A stretch of 64,000 nucleotides of DNA from Liolophura sinensis (lineage: Eukaryota > Mollusca > Polyplacophora > Chitonida > Chitonidae), in contig NC_088297.1 of the NCBI RefSeq assembly GCF_032854445.1, positions 9,041,375 to 9,105,374 of the forward strand. Reading direction: 5' to 3'. Each line of letters starts with the position of its first letter. The first letter of the stretch is position 1. The notes beneath the pieces were generated by a model. It was not told the origin of the DNA and did no database searches. It saw only the letters and a program-made list of their open reading frames with translations. The position numbers and the translations under genes were made by a program. Below are positions 1 to 13,221 of the stretch, piece by piece.

Positions 1-1917
1 GCGGCTTTCAATTTGCCATTAGACATTTTCTGCGGTTTCAACTATTCACAGCTTTAAACGCGCCCTTTAAAGGGGAGAGTGGCCTGAAGGGAGGTAATTC
101 AGCACGGTCCTACAGAACTATATTCTGGGATACACAACATATAAAGATGGATGACACACGATTTCACTTTAGATGCTGATTAAATATACACGCCGAAACC
201 TTTATTTGTATCTTTAAGGCATCATTGTAACCTACTGACTGCTTCTAAATCCGTCCTAATAATCTGCTTGATCTACTTGCTAAGTTCTCCGATGGTTTGC
301 GTTGCACGTTATCTGGAAATCGGTCTCCCGACTGTTGACTTGGAACTTCGATTACTGTTGACGACTGGTAAGCGAATGTCAATTTAGAGGCCTTGAATTA
401 TAGATCCATTTAGTTTGTTTATTAATTCTTAGCTGTTATTTGAATCGCCTCGGTACGTTACTGACACTCACAGGAGTATATTCATTTATTTGATTACACA
501 GAGTGAAAACCCTAGACAGGATGGCTGTGAAGATTCTAAATGTGAGTGGAGAAACCCCATCTTCATGTAATCAAGACAACATTATCTACGTTGATTTATT
601 GAGCCATACATGAGAAGTAGTGTACTGAGATACGGTGTCAGGAATAAATTTATTTGACACCCAACGTGGAAGTGCCAGCGCCAAAAAAAAAAAAAAAAAA
701 AAACTCCATGCACATCGACTTGTTAAAGTTATCGAGGGGACTGTCATTTGGCTGTTTGGCTACGATTGGCTGTTGAAAGGGTAGGTTTCTGAAGACTTTT
801 ATATGTACAGTAACGCAAGCGTGATTACGAAGCTTATATAACGGTTTTATGACAGCTAATGTTAAAGCTCTTTCCTCTCGCTGAAAAGCAATTATAATGC
901 AATAGACTACAGTACGGAGAGGAGAACGAGAGCAAGCGACAACAGTAACTAGCGTAACTAAGATTTTGCTCTATTTCTGTAACTGCGTAAAAGAAAAATC
1001 AACGAGTTCCAAACTCACACTAAAAGTTAATCTGTGGATTCCTTCAACCTGAATGACTATGGGAGAATGACAGATTCCCCCATCAACATCAAAAGGACAT
1101 AGTAGCAGACTTGTATTAGAAAAACACCGTTTAATTTCCACTGAAACTGTTCCAAATATTCGGCACTACTGCACACATCTACATATCACAAAGAGTACAG
1201 AATCGTTTATTTGACGGTAAACCTCTTACCGAAAGGCACATAACTGTACACTAGTCACAAGACTTACAGCAGCATATTTTTCCCGACATAATACCGATAT
1301 ATTTGAAATTGTGTAGTTCACAATTTTTAGGTGTTATAGTATCCAAGCAAATATTATATACTTACAGAACTTCACAAAATCAAAACTATCCATAAACATA
1401 TCAACATTAAAATTAGTAATTTAGCTTAGTTAAATTATCAAAGCCTATAACGAAACAAGGATATCGTAAAGGGTACTGTATCCAACAGAATTCACCACAT
1501 TTCTCCCTAGTCTGTCTGACGATGGGATAAATTAACTGAACAATGAACTTCATACACTTCAAACGTTGTATTAGCCATCAGGCTGCGACATTTTCGATTC
1601 AATACTGAATCGTGAAAACCCAAGATATAATTAAAGGCGTACAGAAAAGAACTTAAAACCAGATCATCGACGACAGTGTGATATCTGGGAAATGGTCACA
1701 CGTAAGATAATTTTTTTCACATTTTTTTTGTTCGAAGCAACAAAATACATGTGTAAACAAAGTGGACGTCAGTAATTTGGGAACTTGAAGGGCAACACCG
1801 TGACACAACTCGTAATATTTTTCTTGTGTTACTTCGTCAACGTCACATACAAGCAGTTGCAAGAAGAAGGCAATCGAATACATCCCACGGATACGCCATG
1901 GATTAAAAACCAAGTCA
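1..1917. other. Left flank without recognisable gene
   Basis: AT-rich sequence downstream of the last variable exon on the minus strand. It may hold the 3' UTR of V15. A poly(A) run lies at about 684-702 and an AATAAATTTATT palindrome, usable as a poly(A) signal on either strand, at about 643-654. The open frame on the minus strand at 1653-1985 overlaps V15 in another frame and has no domain. Nothing else is seen. Confidence 0.5.
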
Positions 1918-2408
1918 TTACGTCTTCCTGAACAGATCAACCAGCTCTTGATACCGGCGCTTGAAGGCTTGCCGACTCCCTTCAAACATGGACGACGTCA
2001 CCAGACAGTGAGCGTAGCCGTTCTCTTTCAGAAACCGTCCTATGCAAAACCGATATTTCTTCAGGGTAGGCGGCTCATAGTCTCGACCAGATCCCTTTTT
2101 TAGGACTTGATAAAATTCCTGGAGATACTGGTCCAACTCTGCCGGGGGTATCTTCTCCACTTGCCGCAGCTCGTTGTATTTGCTCCACGTCCACCGTTCA
2201 AGCATAGACACAGCCTTCACCATGTCCAGCACGGTACTCGTAGCCTTTGGTCCTCCCGCGCCCTCTACTCTGCCCTTGATAACAGTTGTATGAAGCCTGG
2301 GTGGAAACAGTGATGGGTAGAGGTGTACCAACTCCTGGAGGTCCTCAGAAACAAAATCCAGGTTTCTTTGAGAAGAAAATCCAGCCGTACGTTCAGTATT
2401 AGGCAGTC
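1918..2408 (-). CDS. Variable terminal exon V15: Crypton-like N-terminal domain
   Basis: The acceptor TTGTTTTTGTCAG precedes 2408; phase 1 entry (G-L-P-N-T-E), about 163 residues, then stop. The domain reads VIKGRVEGAGG, VKAVSMLERWTWSKYNELRQ, VEKIPPAELDQYLQEFYQVL, GRDYEP, YRFCIGRFLKENGYAH, then F-GSRQAFKRRYQEL. The usual LRK before G is KKGSG. It is the last unit seen on the left; the array may continue beyond 1, but no further domain is visible in the first 1.9 kb. A possible AATAAA on this strand is at 649-654. Confidence 0.82.
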
Positions 2409-2561
2409 CTGACAAAAACAAAAGAAAACGGACTACATTACTTTTGACCTAAATTCACGGTCTCATCAACGTCCGGTGTTATGAAACTGGAAATGGAAGA
2501 GGCGTTAAGGCCCTGAAAGTCCGTAAGTCATGTAATCGTAAGTCATGTAATTTCGCGAAGA

Positions 2562-2812
2562 TTTATTATTTATTTGATGGAAGTTTTACGTCGTACTCAA
2601 GAATATTTCATTTACACGACGGCGGCCAGCATTATGGGGGGAAGAAACCGGGCAACCACGACCATCCGCAAGTTGCTGGAAAACCTTCCCCGTACGGCCG
2701 GAGAGGAAGCCAGCATGAGCTGGACTTGAACTCACAGCGACCGCATTGGTGAGAGGCGCCTGGGCCATTACGCTGCTCTAGCGCGGTAACCAACTGGGCC
2801 ACGGAGGCCCCA
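2562..2812 (-). mobile_element. tRNA-headed SINE, full copy with target-site duplication
   Basis: Read on the minus strand it begins GGGGCCTCCGTGGCCCAGTT, a tRNA-like head with A-box and B-box (GAGTTCAAGTCC) motifs, then a body and a tail of AAATA repeats. A 13-base direct repeat, AATTTCGCGAAGA, flanks it (2549-2561 and 2813-2825), which shows target-site duplication on insertion. This is the best preserved minus-strand copy of the window's main SINE family. It lies between V15 and V14. Confidence 0.85.
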
Positions 2813-3480
2813 AATTTCGCGAAGAGGTAACGGTAATAGGAATTCATGCCACCCGAGAGCCGTTGCAATTATGGTAATAGGAAGACCCAAAGTGTCATCA
2901 ATGATGCATTTGAATGCAAATTTGAATGTTAAATTTAAATCATGGTCATCTAGTAGTCATCGTCAAACAAGCTTCAGTTCTACTAAACAATGCATCTGGA
3001 ATACTATATTATTTATAGTACAGTATTAATATTATAATATTTTGCTAAAGGAATACTTAATCATATACCTAGGACAATACAAATCGAGACGTAATTATCC
3101 AGAAACGGTGTAAATTATGTATCTATAATGGAGATAACAGTAAACAAATTCTATAGTCACTTCAACAGCTAGTTGTACCAATACAGCTGACCGACGCCAT
3201 ACAAGTTAAAATTTCTTCACGCACAGCAAAGCGCTGAATGAGCATCAGTCAAATAAATAAATAAATAAATAAATAACGAAAGTTACCATAAAACTTAAGC
3301 CTATACAACACACAAGACACGATAGCTGGAACGATATAAAGAAACCAGCATAATCCATTTCTAACTGAATACTTGGCAACCCACCAGTTGCTTCCTGATC
3401 TCATCGAAACTTGCGACGTGACTCAGTATGTGATTTACGATCTCTTACACCTGGGACTTCAACGTGTACTTTATTGTCTC

Positions 3481-3989
3481 TTACATTAGCTTTACACGAA
3501 GATGTAGTGCACGTCGACTTCGTGCGAACTCCCTGGAAGACGTTATTCGCACTGGATAGCCATTCTTCGTCAAAAACTGGTCCAGACAATGTCTCATCTT
3601 GAAGAGTGTCTGGTGGCCGAAGTCTACTCCGTTCTGACGGACGAGAATTTGCCAGTACTCCTCAAGGTACCGATCCAACTCTGCAGGCGGAATGGCCTCG
3701 ACCTGGCGGTTCTCGTCATGTTTGCTCCACAGCCAACGCTCAAGCGTGGACACGGCACGGATGATGTAGGATGTGTTCTTCGCATCCATCTCATCCGCGC
3801 CAGGAATCCGAGCTCGTATTTCCTGTGCGTGGAACCGCTGAGGACTTGTGGCTGGATATAGATGGCGCAGTTCGGCTCCACTGTACACATCAGAAAGCAT
3901 TGGAAAACCTCTCCCGCTAACGACGGTCCTGATGGCACCAATACCTGCACAGGGCAAATAAGACGAGTTATACGGTGTAACTGTACCTG
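3481..3989 (-). CDS. Variable terminal exon V14: Crypton-like N-terminal domain
   Basis: A tandem acceptor, CAGCAG after TTGTGATTT, precedes or begins the exon (3987-3992); either AG keeps phase 1. About 169 residues, then stop. The domain reads AQEIRARIPGADEMD, IRAVSTLERWLWSKHDENRQ, VEAIPPAELDRYLEEYWQIL, NGVDFG, MRHCLDQFLTKNGYPVRI, then SREFARSRRAL. It pairs with V15 (both have SK-NRQ/LRQVE-IPPAELD-YL and KNGY), so these two form a separate clade. An AATAAA on this strand sits only a few bases after the stop (3470-3475), a ready poly(A) signal for a terminal exon. Confidence 0.82.
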
Positions 3990-5393
3990 CTGAAATCACA
4001 ATAAGCACTAAACAGTACTATCATATCTAACTGGGCGATTCTTAATTTTCATTGGCCAATACAGAACCACAAGGATTGTGATATTTCGCAATGACTGGTG
4101 TACAATGATAACCAAGCGGTTCAAGCAATTCCATGCCACTCACAAAATAATATCCCACGTTCGTAAGGCAAAGGCCAAGGATGTTTTACACCTATTTACA
4201 CGGTTATAGAAAATCTGAATCTATTCATTTGATTTATTTTTCTTTCCTTATATCCTGGGCCTGTTCGACGTGCCTAGTTGGAAACGTACTCTTCCACTAC
4301 TTGGGTGATTAAGGTTTAACAAGGGCTTACAGGTGCCAATAAGAAATCTGAACTCAAGCATTTTCAAGCAACAGGTATACGTTCATAAGGTTTATTGATT
4401 TCTCCCTATAATGTCTTCTCGGTTTGAAACGTAATCTGATTAGATTTTTACTCCCGGTAAGTGTGCTGTTTGTCCAGTGCAAAGCTCATTTCGGTGTTTT
4501 CGGAAAATAAGTTGGCCCCGTTCACATGTGTATATCGGAACGAGAGATCTCATTGTTACTTAGGTTTCATCTCACCAATCAACAGAGCGTTATTGGACGG
4601 GCTGGAACCAGATCTTTCTTCAGACAATCTAAAAGTCCACACCATACAGAGCAAAACCAGAGCAGGGCCGACAGATTGACAGCTGGCAAATGGTCGCACA
4701 TAACCAGTGAAATACGGTCGCTTCACGATTTACCTTGGTTGGAGTCTTATTTTGCCAGCTCATGTAATGATTAAATAGTAGCAAGTTACACGCCCCCTAG
4801 CACCTAGGCAGAAATAGGTGAAAACACTTGCTCCGCTGTTAAATGTAATTTATTAGATGTCACTGGTCCAGTTGTTATTACATGGAGTGCCTACTACATG
4901 TAGACCTGGCTTTAGTGAGAATAAAACCTTATAAAGATGTTTCAGTCAGAGAGACTTGTACCACCGTATAGATTACATTGTGAACACATATAGACAGATG
5001 GTATCACATAACATGGTATAAGTACATTTGTGACGCGAAGAATAAAATAGCCTATAAAAAACACGTTATTCAGAAAAAAAATTAATTCCAGAGCAAGAAT
5101 TAAAGTCTTTCCACGCGAATATTTATAATTACACTGGTGCTCCAAAAATGTTTTACCGAAGTCATGAACTTCTCACGTCTATACGTCACCTTTGACGTGA
5201 GCCTCGAGTCTGTTATACACAAAACACATAAAACATACATGTATATTTCAAGATCAGAAGACCTTTTACTGCCATCTTACAAAGCCATATAGATTGTACG
5301 GTTTCGAAGGAAAACGTGCACATGTCTGTCTATCTAGGAAGACGGTTGATGTTGAATCCACGACTGAAACAATTCAAAATGCGAAAAAGACTG

Positions 5394-5909
5394 TCATACA
5401 GTCCCAAAAGACTGTTGTGACAGCACCGCTTTTCTGAGACGCGAAAACACAGCCTGACTGTTGGCAAAAGCGGCAGATTTGCTAATGGAGAAAGGGTAAT
5501 TCAGCTCCCTCAGGAATCTCTCCAGGTACGACCGTAGCTTGGACAGCCGATGGGCGTCATAATTCTCCCCGTTCGTCTTCTTCACTACCGGGTAGAACTC
5601 GGCCAAATGCTTGTCCAAAATAGCCGGTGGTATGTTCTCCATGAGTTGGTGGACGCCAGGACTGTTGCCAAAGCAGTGCTCGAAGCTATACACGGAGGCA
5701 GCGATTTGTTGAACAGTCTGGATCGGCTTGGTCACTCGGTCCACAATCCTCTCCCTGATGGCCCCGTGTGGTGAGGCTTGTCGGGGGCGGAAGCGGTCCA
5801 GACATGATGTTTATTGGCGCGAGTCTTACCGCTGGCCCTGTAGTAACTTTACCATCTAAACTGTTTGCTGAGGGCTGGTCCCGTATGTTCTCCAGGAATT
5901 GAGTATCAC
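5394..5909 (-). pseudogene. Variable exon V13: Crypton-like domain with a frameshift
   Basis: The acceptor TTTTGTGTTTAG precedes 5909 and entry in phase 1 gives GDTQFLENIRDQPS and on to SGPLPPP. The domain itself continues in another frame: REERIV-like start (RERIVDRVTKP), VYSFEHCF, ENIPPAILDKHLAEFYPVV, NGENYD, LRSYLERFLRELNYPFSI, then FANSQAVF, ending in a stop at 5394. The length from acceptor to stop (516) does not fit the phase, unlike its intact neighbours. The switch falls near a run of five C/G around 5790-5810, so a single indel there is the likely cause. It could be a true inactivating mutation or a sequencing error in a homopolymer. The W of the usual LERW is also replaced by C. Confidence 0.65.
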
Positions 5910-7335
5910 CTAAACACAAAACAGAAGTGCGTGGGAGTTTAACTGGAAGCTTTAATGGCGTCCTGAAGTGGTGGATATCGTCAAGGGTGGAGCCAGTTTA
6001 CATTGCCATGCACGCACGGGATTTAGTCACTGATCGCAAAAAACTATTTTCACAAATTGATCAACATGACAACAAAAACTACATGCACTGAGATTACTGA
6101 CAGATCTGATATGAAGATATTAAAGCATACGATCGTGGTAATACTCTCCTTAGTTTTCTAAACACAGAAGTTAAAAAGAAAACTTGCTGAACACAACATA
6201 TTTCCAGCCTTTCCCACACTTAATATTAGATGGTCACACTGGGTTCGACAAAGCCAAGTCTCATGTGCAACTTTGGTCGCAGCAATTTAAGCACAGGCTC
6301 ATTAACATTCACCAGAGGCCATCTGCTTTAACTTCGCAGGCCTATTTAGTCTACAAACTGCAGAAAGCACTGCTCAAAGTCAGCGATGGGTACAAAGGAA
6401 TGATTGCTTTTATTATTTAAAACACGTGGGACACCAAATGTAAACGTTTCAACCATACATATGAAAATAACAACGACGGAAAATAAAACAACTTTGAAAT
6501 GGATTTTTTTTTTAAAATCACAATGAGTGCAAATCCTTGCCAGGGGAAACAACAATGCAACAGCATACGAACAAAAAAATAAAAATACAAAAAACACGAT
6601 TGTGTCCCCTGAAGAGCAGTTCGAATGCAACATTTGCTGACATGAAAACATTTATAGTTCATAAGTTGAAATTACTCTTGCTATAAAGTGGAGTGGAGTA
6701 CGGAATGTTCAGAATACAACTAGTCATCTAAATTCATGTACACTTAACATAATCATACAGCAAACAAAGGACTGGGAGTAATGAAATACATTACACACTG
6801 CATTTGTCAACATCACGCTGCCTGAAGTTCCAAATGCAGAACTGTGGAAATAGTGTACGGTACCATCATGTTTCCTCACAGAGTCCAAAGGTATGCAACA
6901 CGTGGTTTTAACGAAGCTGTATAAAGAAATTTCCAGTACACGTAAACGGAGAATTTGTAATAAGGGAATGAGTAAAACACACAGCTGAAATCTGCTAACA
7001 ACGCACATAACATGCCCGCCTTCAGTGTGAACCACATGTAACATAAAATAGAATGTCTCTTCCGTTGGACGTATCCAAGAGCTTATACACAAGGAAGTAA
7101 ACTATCAACGTCATTATTACTGAGCTATAGGCCATATATTAACGAAAATACGTAACGATCACGAGCCTCATAAGCCATCCAACATGATATACCATCTTAT
7201 ACAGAAAAAATACAGATTTTAGCATGTATAAACGCACTGAAACTGTATTACAAGAGTTCCACCGGCATATCAGGTTAAAGCACCGGATCGCTGAGACTAC
7301 CAGGCCTACTCACCAATAACTTTGAACGTTCGTAT

Positions 7336-7505
7336 TTATTTAGTGATTTATTTGATTGGTGTTTTATGCCGTGCTCAAGAATATTTCACTTATATGACCG
7401 TGGGCAGCATTATGGCAGGAGGAAACATGGCAGAGCCAGGGGGAAACCCATGACCAGGTTGCAGACGGACCTTTCCACCTACGGTCTGAGAGGAAGCCAG
7501 CATGA
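7336..7505 (-). mobile_element. SINE fragment, same family, head missing
   Basis: Tail and body of the tRNA-headed SINE in reverse orientation (TTTATTTGATTGGTGTTTTA, then the AAGAATATTTCACTTAT core and the AGGAAGCCAGCATGAG motif). The tRNA-like head is absent. It lies in the intron between V13 and V12 of the left gene. Confidence 0.75.
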
Positions 7506-7882
7506 GCAGAAGTTCGTGTGCAGCTCTCTTTATTTCCGCTCAAACATCAAGGGGTTCTTCAAGTACCTTGGGAAGACCGGAGATACTCCTTTATCGTCTA
7601 TCGATAAACCTGTCGGCCGTCATATATTAAAAGATGAATTCTTCCTCACGGCGGTAAGCAACATTCACACAATCAATAAATAAAATAAAAACAAAACATT
7701 GTTATATTTTATGCTGATAGATCCACTGATTTGCTTTACTTAGTAGAATATACGCGTAACTCCCCCCAAAAATCAAGGCTCGCATTTAGTTTTACTACAA
7801 CACAGATACCAAAATGAAAGCCCTGACTTGAATGGAGGTTACGCGTATGCCCTATTATATTCTACCCCACAAGTATTCACAA

Positions 7883-8415
7883 CTAGGATTGTTTTGCGGA
7901 TTCAAAAGACTGCTTTTCCTGGAGGGTTTTCTTACTGAGCGTCAATGCTGCCTGACTAACACGGAACTCCGGAGACCGGGTAATGGACAGAGGGTAGCCG
8001 AGTTCTCTGAGAAATCGCTCTATGTAGGAGCGAGACTTGGCCAAATGTGGCCACTCGTATTCACTACCATCAGATTTACGTAAGTTCGGAAAGTATGTGG
8101 CCAAGTGGGCGTCCAACTCCGCGGGTGGCAAAGTCTCGATGTGTTTATGGCTGCCTGTCTGGGAGGCGATCCAGCGTTCCAGAGACGACACGGCAGTAGC
8201 CATATGCGTAACTGTCTGCGGTGGCTTGTCGTAAATGTTCACAATTCTAGATCGCACATTCGCCAAAATGGACGTTTGTAGCGGCGGGTTTTTCTTCGAC
8301 GCTGAAATTCCTCCGATGGTGTCTGGGATTTGTGAGGTGCCCCAAGCCATCCGAGTCGTCCGCTTTCGGTTCCACTGTCCGCGGTCAGAAGAAGTCGTGC
8401 CCACGATAAACAGAT
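7883..8415 (-). CDS. Variable terminal exon V12: Crypton-like N-terminal domain
   Basis: The acceptor TTTTATGTTTAG precedes 8415; phase 1 entry (D-L-F-I-V), about 177 residues, then stop. The domain occupies roughly residues 52-168: ANVRSRIVNIYDKP, ATAVSSLERWIASQTGSHK, IETLPPAELDAHLATYF, NLRKSDGSEYEW, KSRSYIERFLRELGYPLSI, TRSPEFRVSQAAL, then SKKTLQEK. The lead has a basic cluster (NRKRTTR) that may serve nuclear import. The closest relatives are V11 and V10. The complete reading frame and consensus acceptor suggest a live exon. Confidence 0.84.
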
Positions 8416-9702
8416 CTAAACATAAAATTAGAAGTAGCGTTGTCAGAATCTGCCCTCAACATATGCGTGTAATCGTCAACACTGATCTCAACACTGGGTG
8501 ACTGTAAGAGCTACGTCATAGTTATAACATGTCACTCGAAACGAATCGTGGCTATTTCACGCACTTGACAAAACACCAATATCTTCTTGTCAAATCATGT
8601 GTGTACAACAACGACTGTTAATTGATGCAACGAAGAGGAAGAAATACTAAGAATTTGTGGGCTATCACTTGAACCAATGTCTTGTTTCCTGTTATAGAAT
8701 ACATACACGGGTAACAAATATACGTATCTAATCATATAAATGTACCCAAAACATCAAAAGTTCACGGTGAACTTTATTCGTCACCTTGAAGGTATTGCAT
8801 CGAAACAATTCCTTCCAAGATTTGAAACTCCCAACCCAGTATTTCTATCACAAAATCCACCTAAGTAATAAATGTTGTTCTCCCTGGTGAAACTGTCGAA
8901 ATGCATTAAGCAAAGTTTTGGGCAAGATTCCAAATCTTGCACAAATTATTAAATGCAAACGAGGAAAACTTGTGTTCCACCACTAGCACAGATTTCCGTC
9001 TTATTAAATCATATGCTTAAATACGTTCGTTTCACTGGTGCTATACTTAAAATAAATGAAGTCTGTTCATCGACGTTACCATGCATCCAGCTTGCATGAA
9101 CCAATTCAAAATATATTATAAGCCTCACAATCATTCTTCTATTCACTCTGATGAAAACAAAATAACAGTTCAGTTTATGACACATAATTTCCCTTTCATG
9201 CACCGCTGAGCTTTAAAACAACACATAATCGTACAAATTAAATAACGTCAATGTAGAAAAAAGAAAACAAATGTTACCTTTAAATTATATTTTGGATACT
9301 GCTAAGATCCTCAGTCAGATTCAAATAGGTGTGAATGCTTGAGTACCGGATACTTTGCAAGAAATTCCTTGTAATCGTTTGAAGACAATAACACGTTCAT
9401 GTTGTAGACCGCCATCATTATGCGCGAAACGTGCATTATGAAGTGCGTCATCACCCAACCTGAGGCACTGTTATGTTATGTAACAGAAATGAAGCCCTAG
9501 CTCTTTATGGACACGAAATTTCACCTGTACAGAGAGAAGGAATTTGCAACTGAATTCTCATCCACACTTGGAAATAGTTCATAGCAAACAGGAATCCACT
9601 ATGTGAGTTTGGATGAAGATCTGGATTTTTCGGCTAAATTTTCACTTTGTACAGTTCAGGAACAATCACGAAGAAACACAATGGTAAATTCCACACCCTG
9701 AA

Positions 9703-10238
9703 TCACTTTGTCATGCCGTCGTGTTTCGATGACTGTTTTTCACGCAGTCTGGTCCTGGTGACATTGAAAGCCAAGTGACTGCGGCGGAACAACGGAGATC
9801 TTGTGATAGACACGGGATACCCTACTTCTCGCAAGAACCTCTCTATGTATGATCGACACTTGCACAGGTGAGCCCATTCATATTCACTACCGTCCGGCTT
9901 TCGGAGGTTTGGGAAAAACGTCAAGAGATGTCTATCTAGTTCCTCAGGGGTCAATGTCTCGATGTTTGTCTGAGAACCCGTCTGAGACCAGATCCAACGT
10001 TCCAGAGCAGAGACAGCGGAGACTATGTGGGACACGGTCAGGGTAGGTTTGCCGTCGTCTTTCCGTACTCGACCGCGCACGCTTTCACGTATACAGCGGT
10101 GCATGGCTACCATGTCCTTTCTAGTGGTTGTCCTACCACCGTGGTTCCAAGACCTGTCCAAGTTTTGCGTAGGCACATCGAGAGATGAGCGATGTCCAGA
10201 CAGATCACGGGATGTCACCACGTCCATATTATACAGAT
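9703..10238 (-). CDS. Variable terminal exon V11: Crypton-like N-terminal domain
   Basis: The acceptor TTTTATGTTTAG precedes 10238; phase 1 entry (D-L-Y-N-M-D), about 178 residues, then stop. The domain reads SVRGRVRKDDGKP, VSAVSALERWIWSQTGSQTN, IETLTPEELDRHLLTFF, NLRKPDGSEYEW, CKCRSYIERFLREVGYPVSI, TRSPLFRRSHLAF, then TRTRLREK. The lead holds several Arg-rich stretches. It is one of the best matches to the consensus of the whole array and shows no defects. A possible AATAAA on this strand lies about 0.9 kb downstream (8773-8778). Confidence 0.84.
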
Positions 10239-12338
10239 CTAAACATAAAATTAAAAGTTGTCAGACTAAATTGTAGGTTTCTGTGGTGCAGTAGTTTGAG
10301 TAAACCAGCAAAGCCCATCGATTTGATACATGTTGTATTCCCAAGCTTTCGGATTACATCTTATCAGTTCAAGGTGTTACAGCGGTAAGTGCAAAGGGAA
10401 TTGTGTTGCATAATGGCTCATATACTCCTCAATGAACACATGTCCATCATCAATGAGTTGTGACCCAAACCACGGGCTGAAGGTTTTGATTGCTTTGGTT
10501 GCAGCCAGGTATACTGCCATTGCTCCTTTTGCAAATTATTTTACCAGTGCTAGTTAACATACCATCACACAATATTCCAATTTGTTTGAGCTGGAAGAGA
10601 TTATGGCAAATAATGATGTGAAAACAAAAAATGCTGCATTTGTGTAGAATTATGCCAATGGTTGCATATTAACTAAACGGAATACCTGAAGATATCTATA
10701 CATCAAACCTACCAAAAAACCCTATCCTCTGATATTGTACGCCCGAAGTAAACATTTTTTCAGACTGTTCCTGTCGTTTCACTGTGACGTATAATATGTA
10801 TCCAATCCTATAATTATGTCCTTACCAACTTTCAATCACTAATCCGTACAAATGCACGCCAATGTGATTAAGCCACCGTGCTTGGCGGCGTGTAATTTGT
10901 TGCTATTTAGACATTTACATGGAATAAAACTCTTACTGTGGTGACCTGACAAGAAACTTGATTTCACCGGTTACGTGAGACCACTTGCCAATTATCACAC
11001 TGCCGTCACTGTTCTGGTTTTACTCTCTACGTTGTAGTCTTTTTAAACAATCATGCGGGGTGAAGAGGATTCACATAATCGTGACGTCAAACATTACACT
11101 GGCGATGAGGAGTCTCACACATTTACCACTGATAAATATGGTGTACTTACACCCGATGAAAATCCACGAGATCGCGGGCTGCCTCTTAGCGAATATACTC
11201 GATTTAAATAGTATACATGTGTATGTGTACAATTGCAACACTGCTGCATCAGTACCGCAAAATTCAACAGTCGACTGCGTTCAGACACTCGTCCGTAATT
11301 CTTCCTGCTTTTTCCACACTTTGGATTTAAAAGCTCAACAAATGCCCTTCCATTATACAAACAATATAGGATCACATCTGTATATTAAACTCTTCACTCC
11401 ATGGGTTTCTGAGCTGTTCTTCATTATTTATATAGGATTGTTCCCCTTAGAGACAATGATTCAGGCGACAGTACAACTATACAGTAGGCACCTCTCCAAA
11501 ATAGACTGAAACAATCACAATGTTAAACATCTGAACACTCATTTTATTATGCCATCTTGCCAATGCAATTATGACTGCTAAAGTACATTAGACACTGAAA
11601 AATGTCTAGGTTTGTATTCTTTGAAATCGCAAAGGCAGAACTGTTCAATATTTGACACTGTATTTATATAAAAGAGAAATCTGTTAGTACAGAATATGCA
11701 TAAATGTATTAAAAAAGCATCAAAACGAAGCCTTATTTTAAGTCAAAAGTCTGCAGCGCTTCAATGATGTAAACATGTAAGACGGGTTTTTTTTAAATTT
11801 AAAAAGAAATTACGCTAGACAAATTAACGATCTGTTTAAGCTAATGACAGCGCAACAATGGCAGCAAAAATTTAACTTCATGTTTAAAAATGACACCAAC
11901 GTTAAATTCTTCATATAAAAAATAAAAATACGGCTTACCACGAAGAATTATATATAGCTTGCAAAAGATTAAAACAAAGTCGAACGCAATGGTAACGAAA
12001 GATCTTTTGCAAAAATCAAGTCATGTACAAATTCAGAATTCCAAACACTACATGATCCACAATTTTTCAGAAACACAATGTCAGACAGACAATCGGATTA
12101 AAAAAAAAAGAGGGAATGTGACTTATGAACACCTTATCATTCTGTCACTTTTAGCACTTTTCGGCTAAATCCATAATTATCACCTTTTGTACCCAAATAA
12201 AAAGAATAAATTTCTACAAGAAAAAGGAAAATTCTGATTTTGAACACTTTTTAACACGCAGACTCGACAAATATGCGCTTCTCAACCCTAAATTCAACAA
12301 CTTCAGCAAGAAAATGTTCACCACAAAAAAAAAAATCT

Positions 12339-12865
12339 TCAAGCTGTTCTTTTGTTGGGATCAGATGACAATTTTCCCATTAAGTTTTTCTTGCTCATGT
12401 TGAACGCCAGTTGACTTTTCTGGAACTCTGGTGACCTCGTAATAGACCAGGGGTACTCTTTCTCTCTGAGAAACCTTTCTATGTACGACCGAGTCTTCGA
12501 CAAGTGAGCCAGGTCATACTCGCTGCCGTTCGGCTTACGGAGGTTACAGAAGAAAGTCGTGAGATGGTCGTCTAGTTCCGTTGGCTGCATTTTCTCGATC
12601 TGCTTATGTGAACTGGTCATAGACCACACCCAGCGCTCCAGAGCAGAAACGGCGCTTGTGATTTGAATAACGGTTTGGCGAGGTTTTTGTTGAATATCTG
12701 CGATCCTAGAGCGGACATTTGAAATGAAGAAACTTCGCATTTCAGCCGGTACTGTCGAGTTGGAGCTGCCCAGGGATTGGGGTACGTTCCCATGCCATAG
12801 TCCACATGCCGACTGCTGGGCTCCCCGAAATTCCAGCCTTGTTGCTGAGTCCGTATTAAACAGAT
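12339..12865 (-). CDS. Variable terminal exon V10: Crypton-like N-terminal domain
   Basis: The acceptor TTCTATCTTTAG precedes 12865; phase 1 entry (D-L-F-N), about 175 residues, then stop. The domain reads NVRSRIADIQQKP, TSAVSALERWVWSMTSSHK, IEKMQPTELDDHLTTFF, LRKPNGSEYDL, TRSYIERFLREKEYPWSI, TRSPEFQKSQLAF, then MSKKNL. The lead of about 55 residues is Ser, Gly and Gln rich. It is a member of the V9-V12 clade, and its first residues DLFNTD resemble DLYNMD of V11. An AATAAA on this strand lies about 0.8 kb downstream (11543-11548). Confidence 0.83.
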
Positions 12866-13221
12866 CTAAAGATAGAACCAAAAGTCGTCAGTGATTTTAC
12901 AGTTTACTCCGGCTTACATACTACACACAGACATTCGACTGATCTTGGAACATGAGCAGTAGACGAGTCAAACGAAACCCGTCTTACATCCTTAAATATT
13001 CTCTGACCCCTAATAAGTACCTAAACGTTGATATATCTATGAAGCGTTGGCCCATCGAACATTAGGTTTGCCAAATTTCCAGAAGATGACTAGTACAAAT
13101 GATGACAGCATGCTCTTAAAAGACAAGACACTCCTCAAATCAGTTAATGAAAACGATCATTATAAAACCAAAAGCTGTTCAATATCGTTTGAGAGTTCCT
13201 TTTCTTTTAAAACAGAACGTC

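Noticed and set aside
2107-2313. Open frames on the plus strand opposite the variable exons (also 3589-3861, 8037-8234, 9849-10046)
   Set aside because: They are antisense shadows of the minus-strand exons; the domain motifs lie on the minus strand.
10985-11509. 174-codon open frame on the plus strand
   Set aside because: Random-looking composition, no domain, and no splice context matching the array; an AT-rich chance frame.
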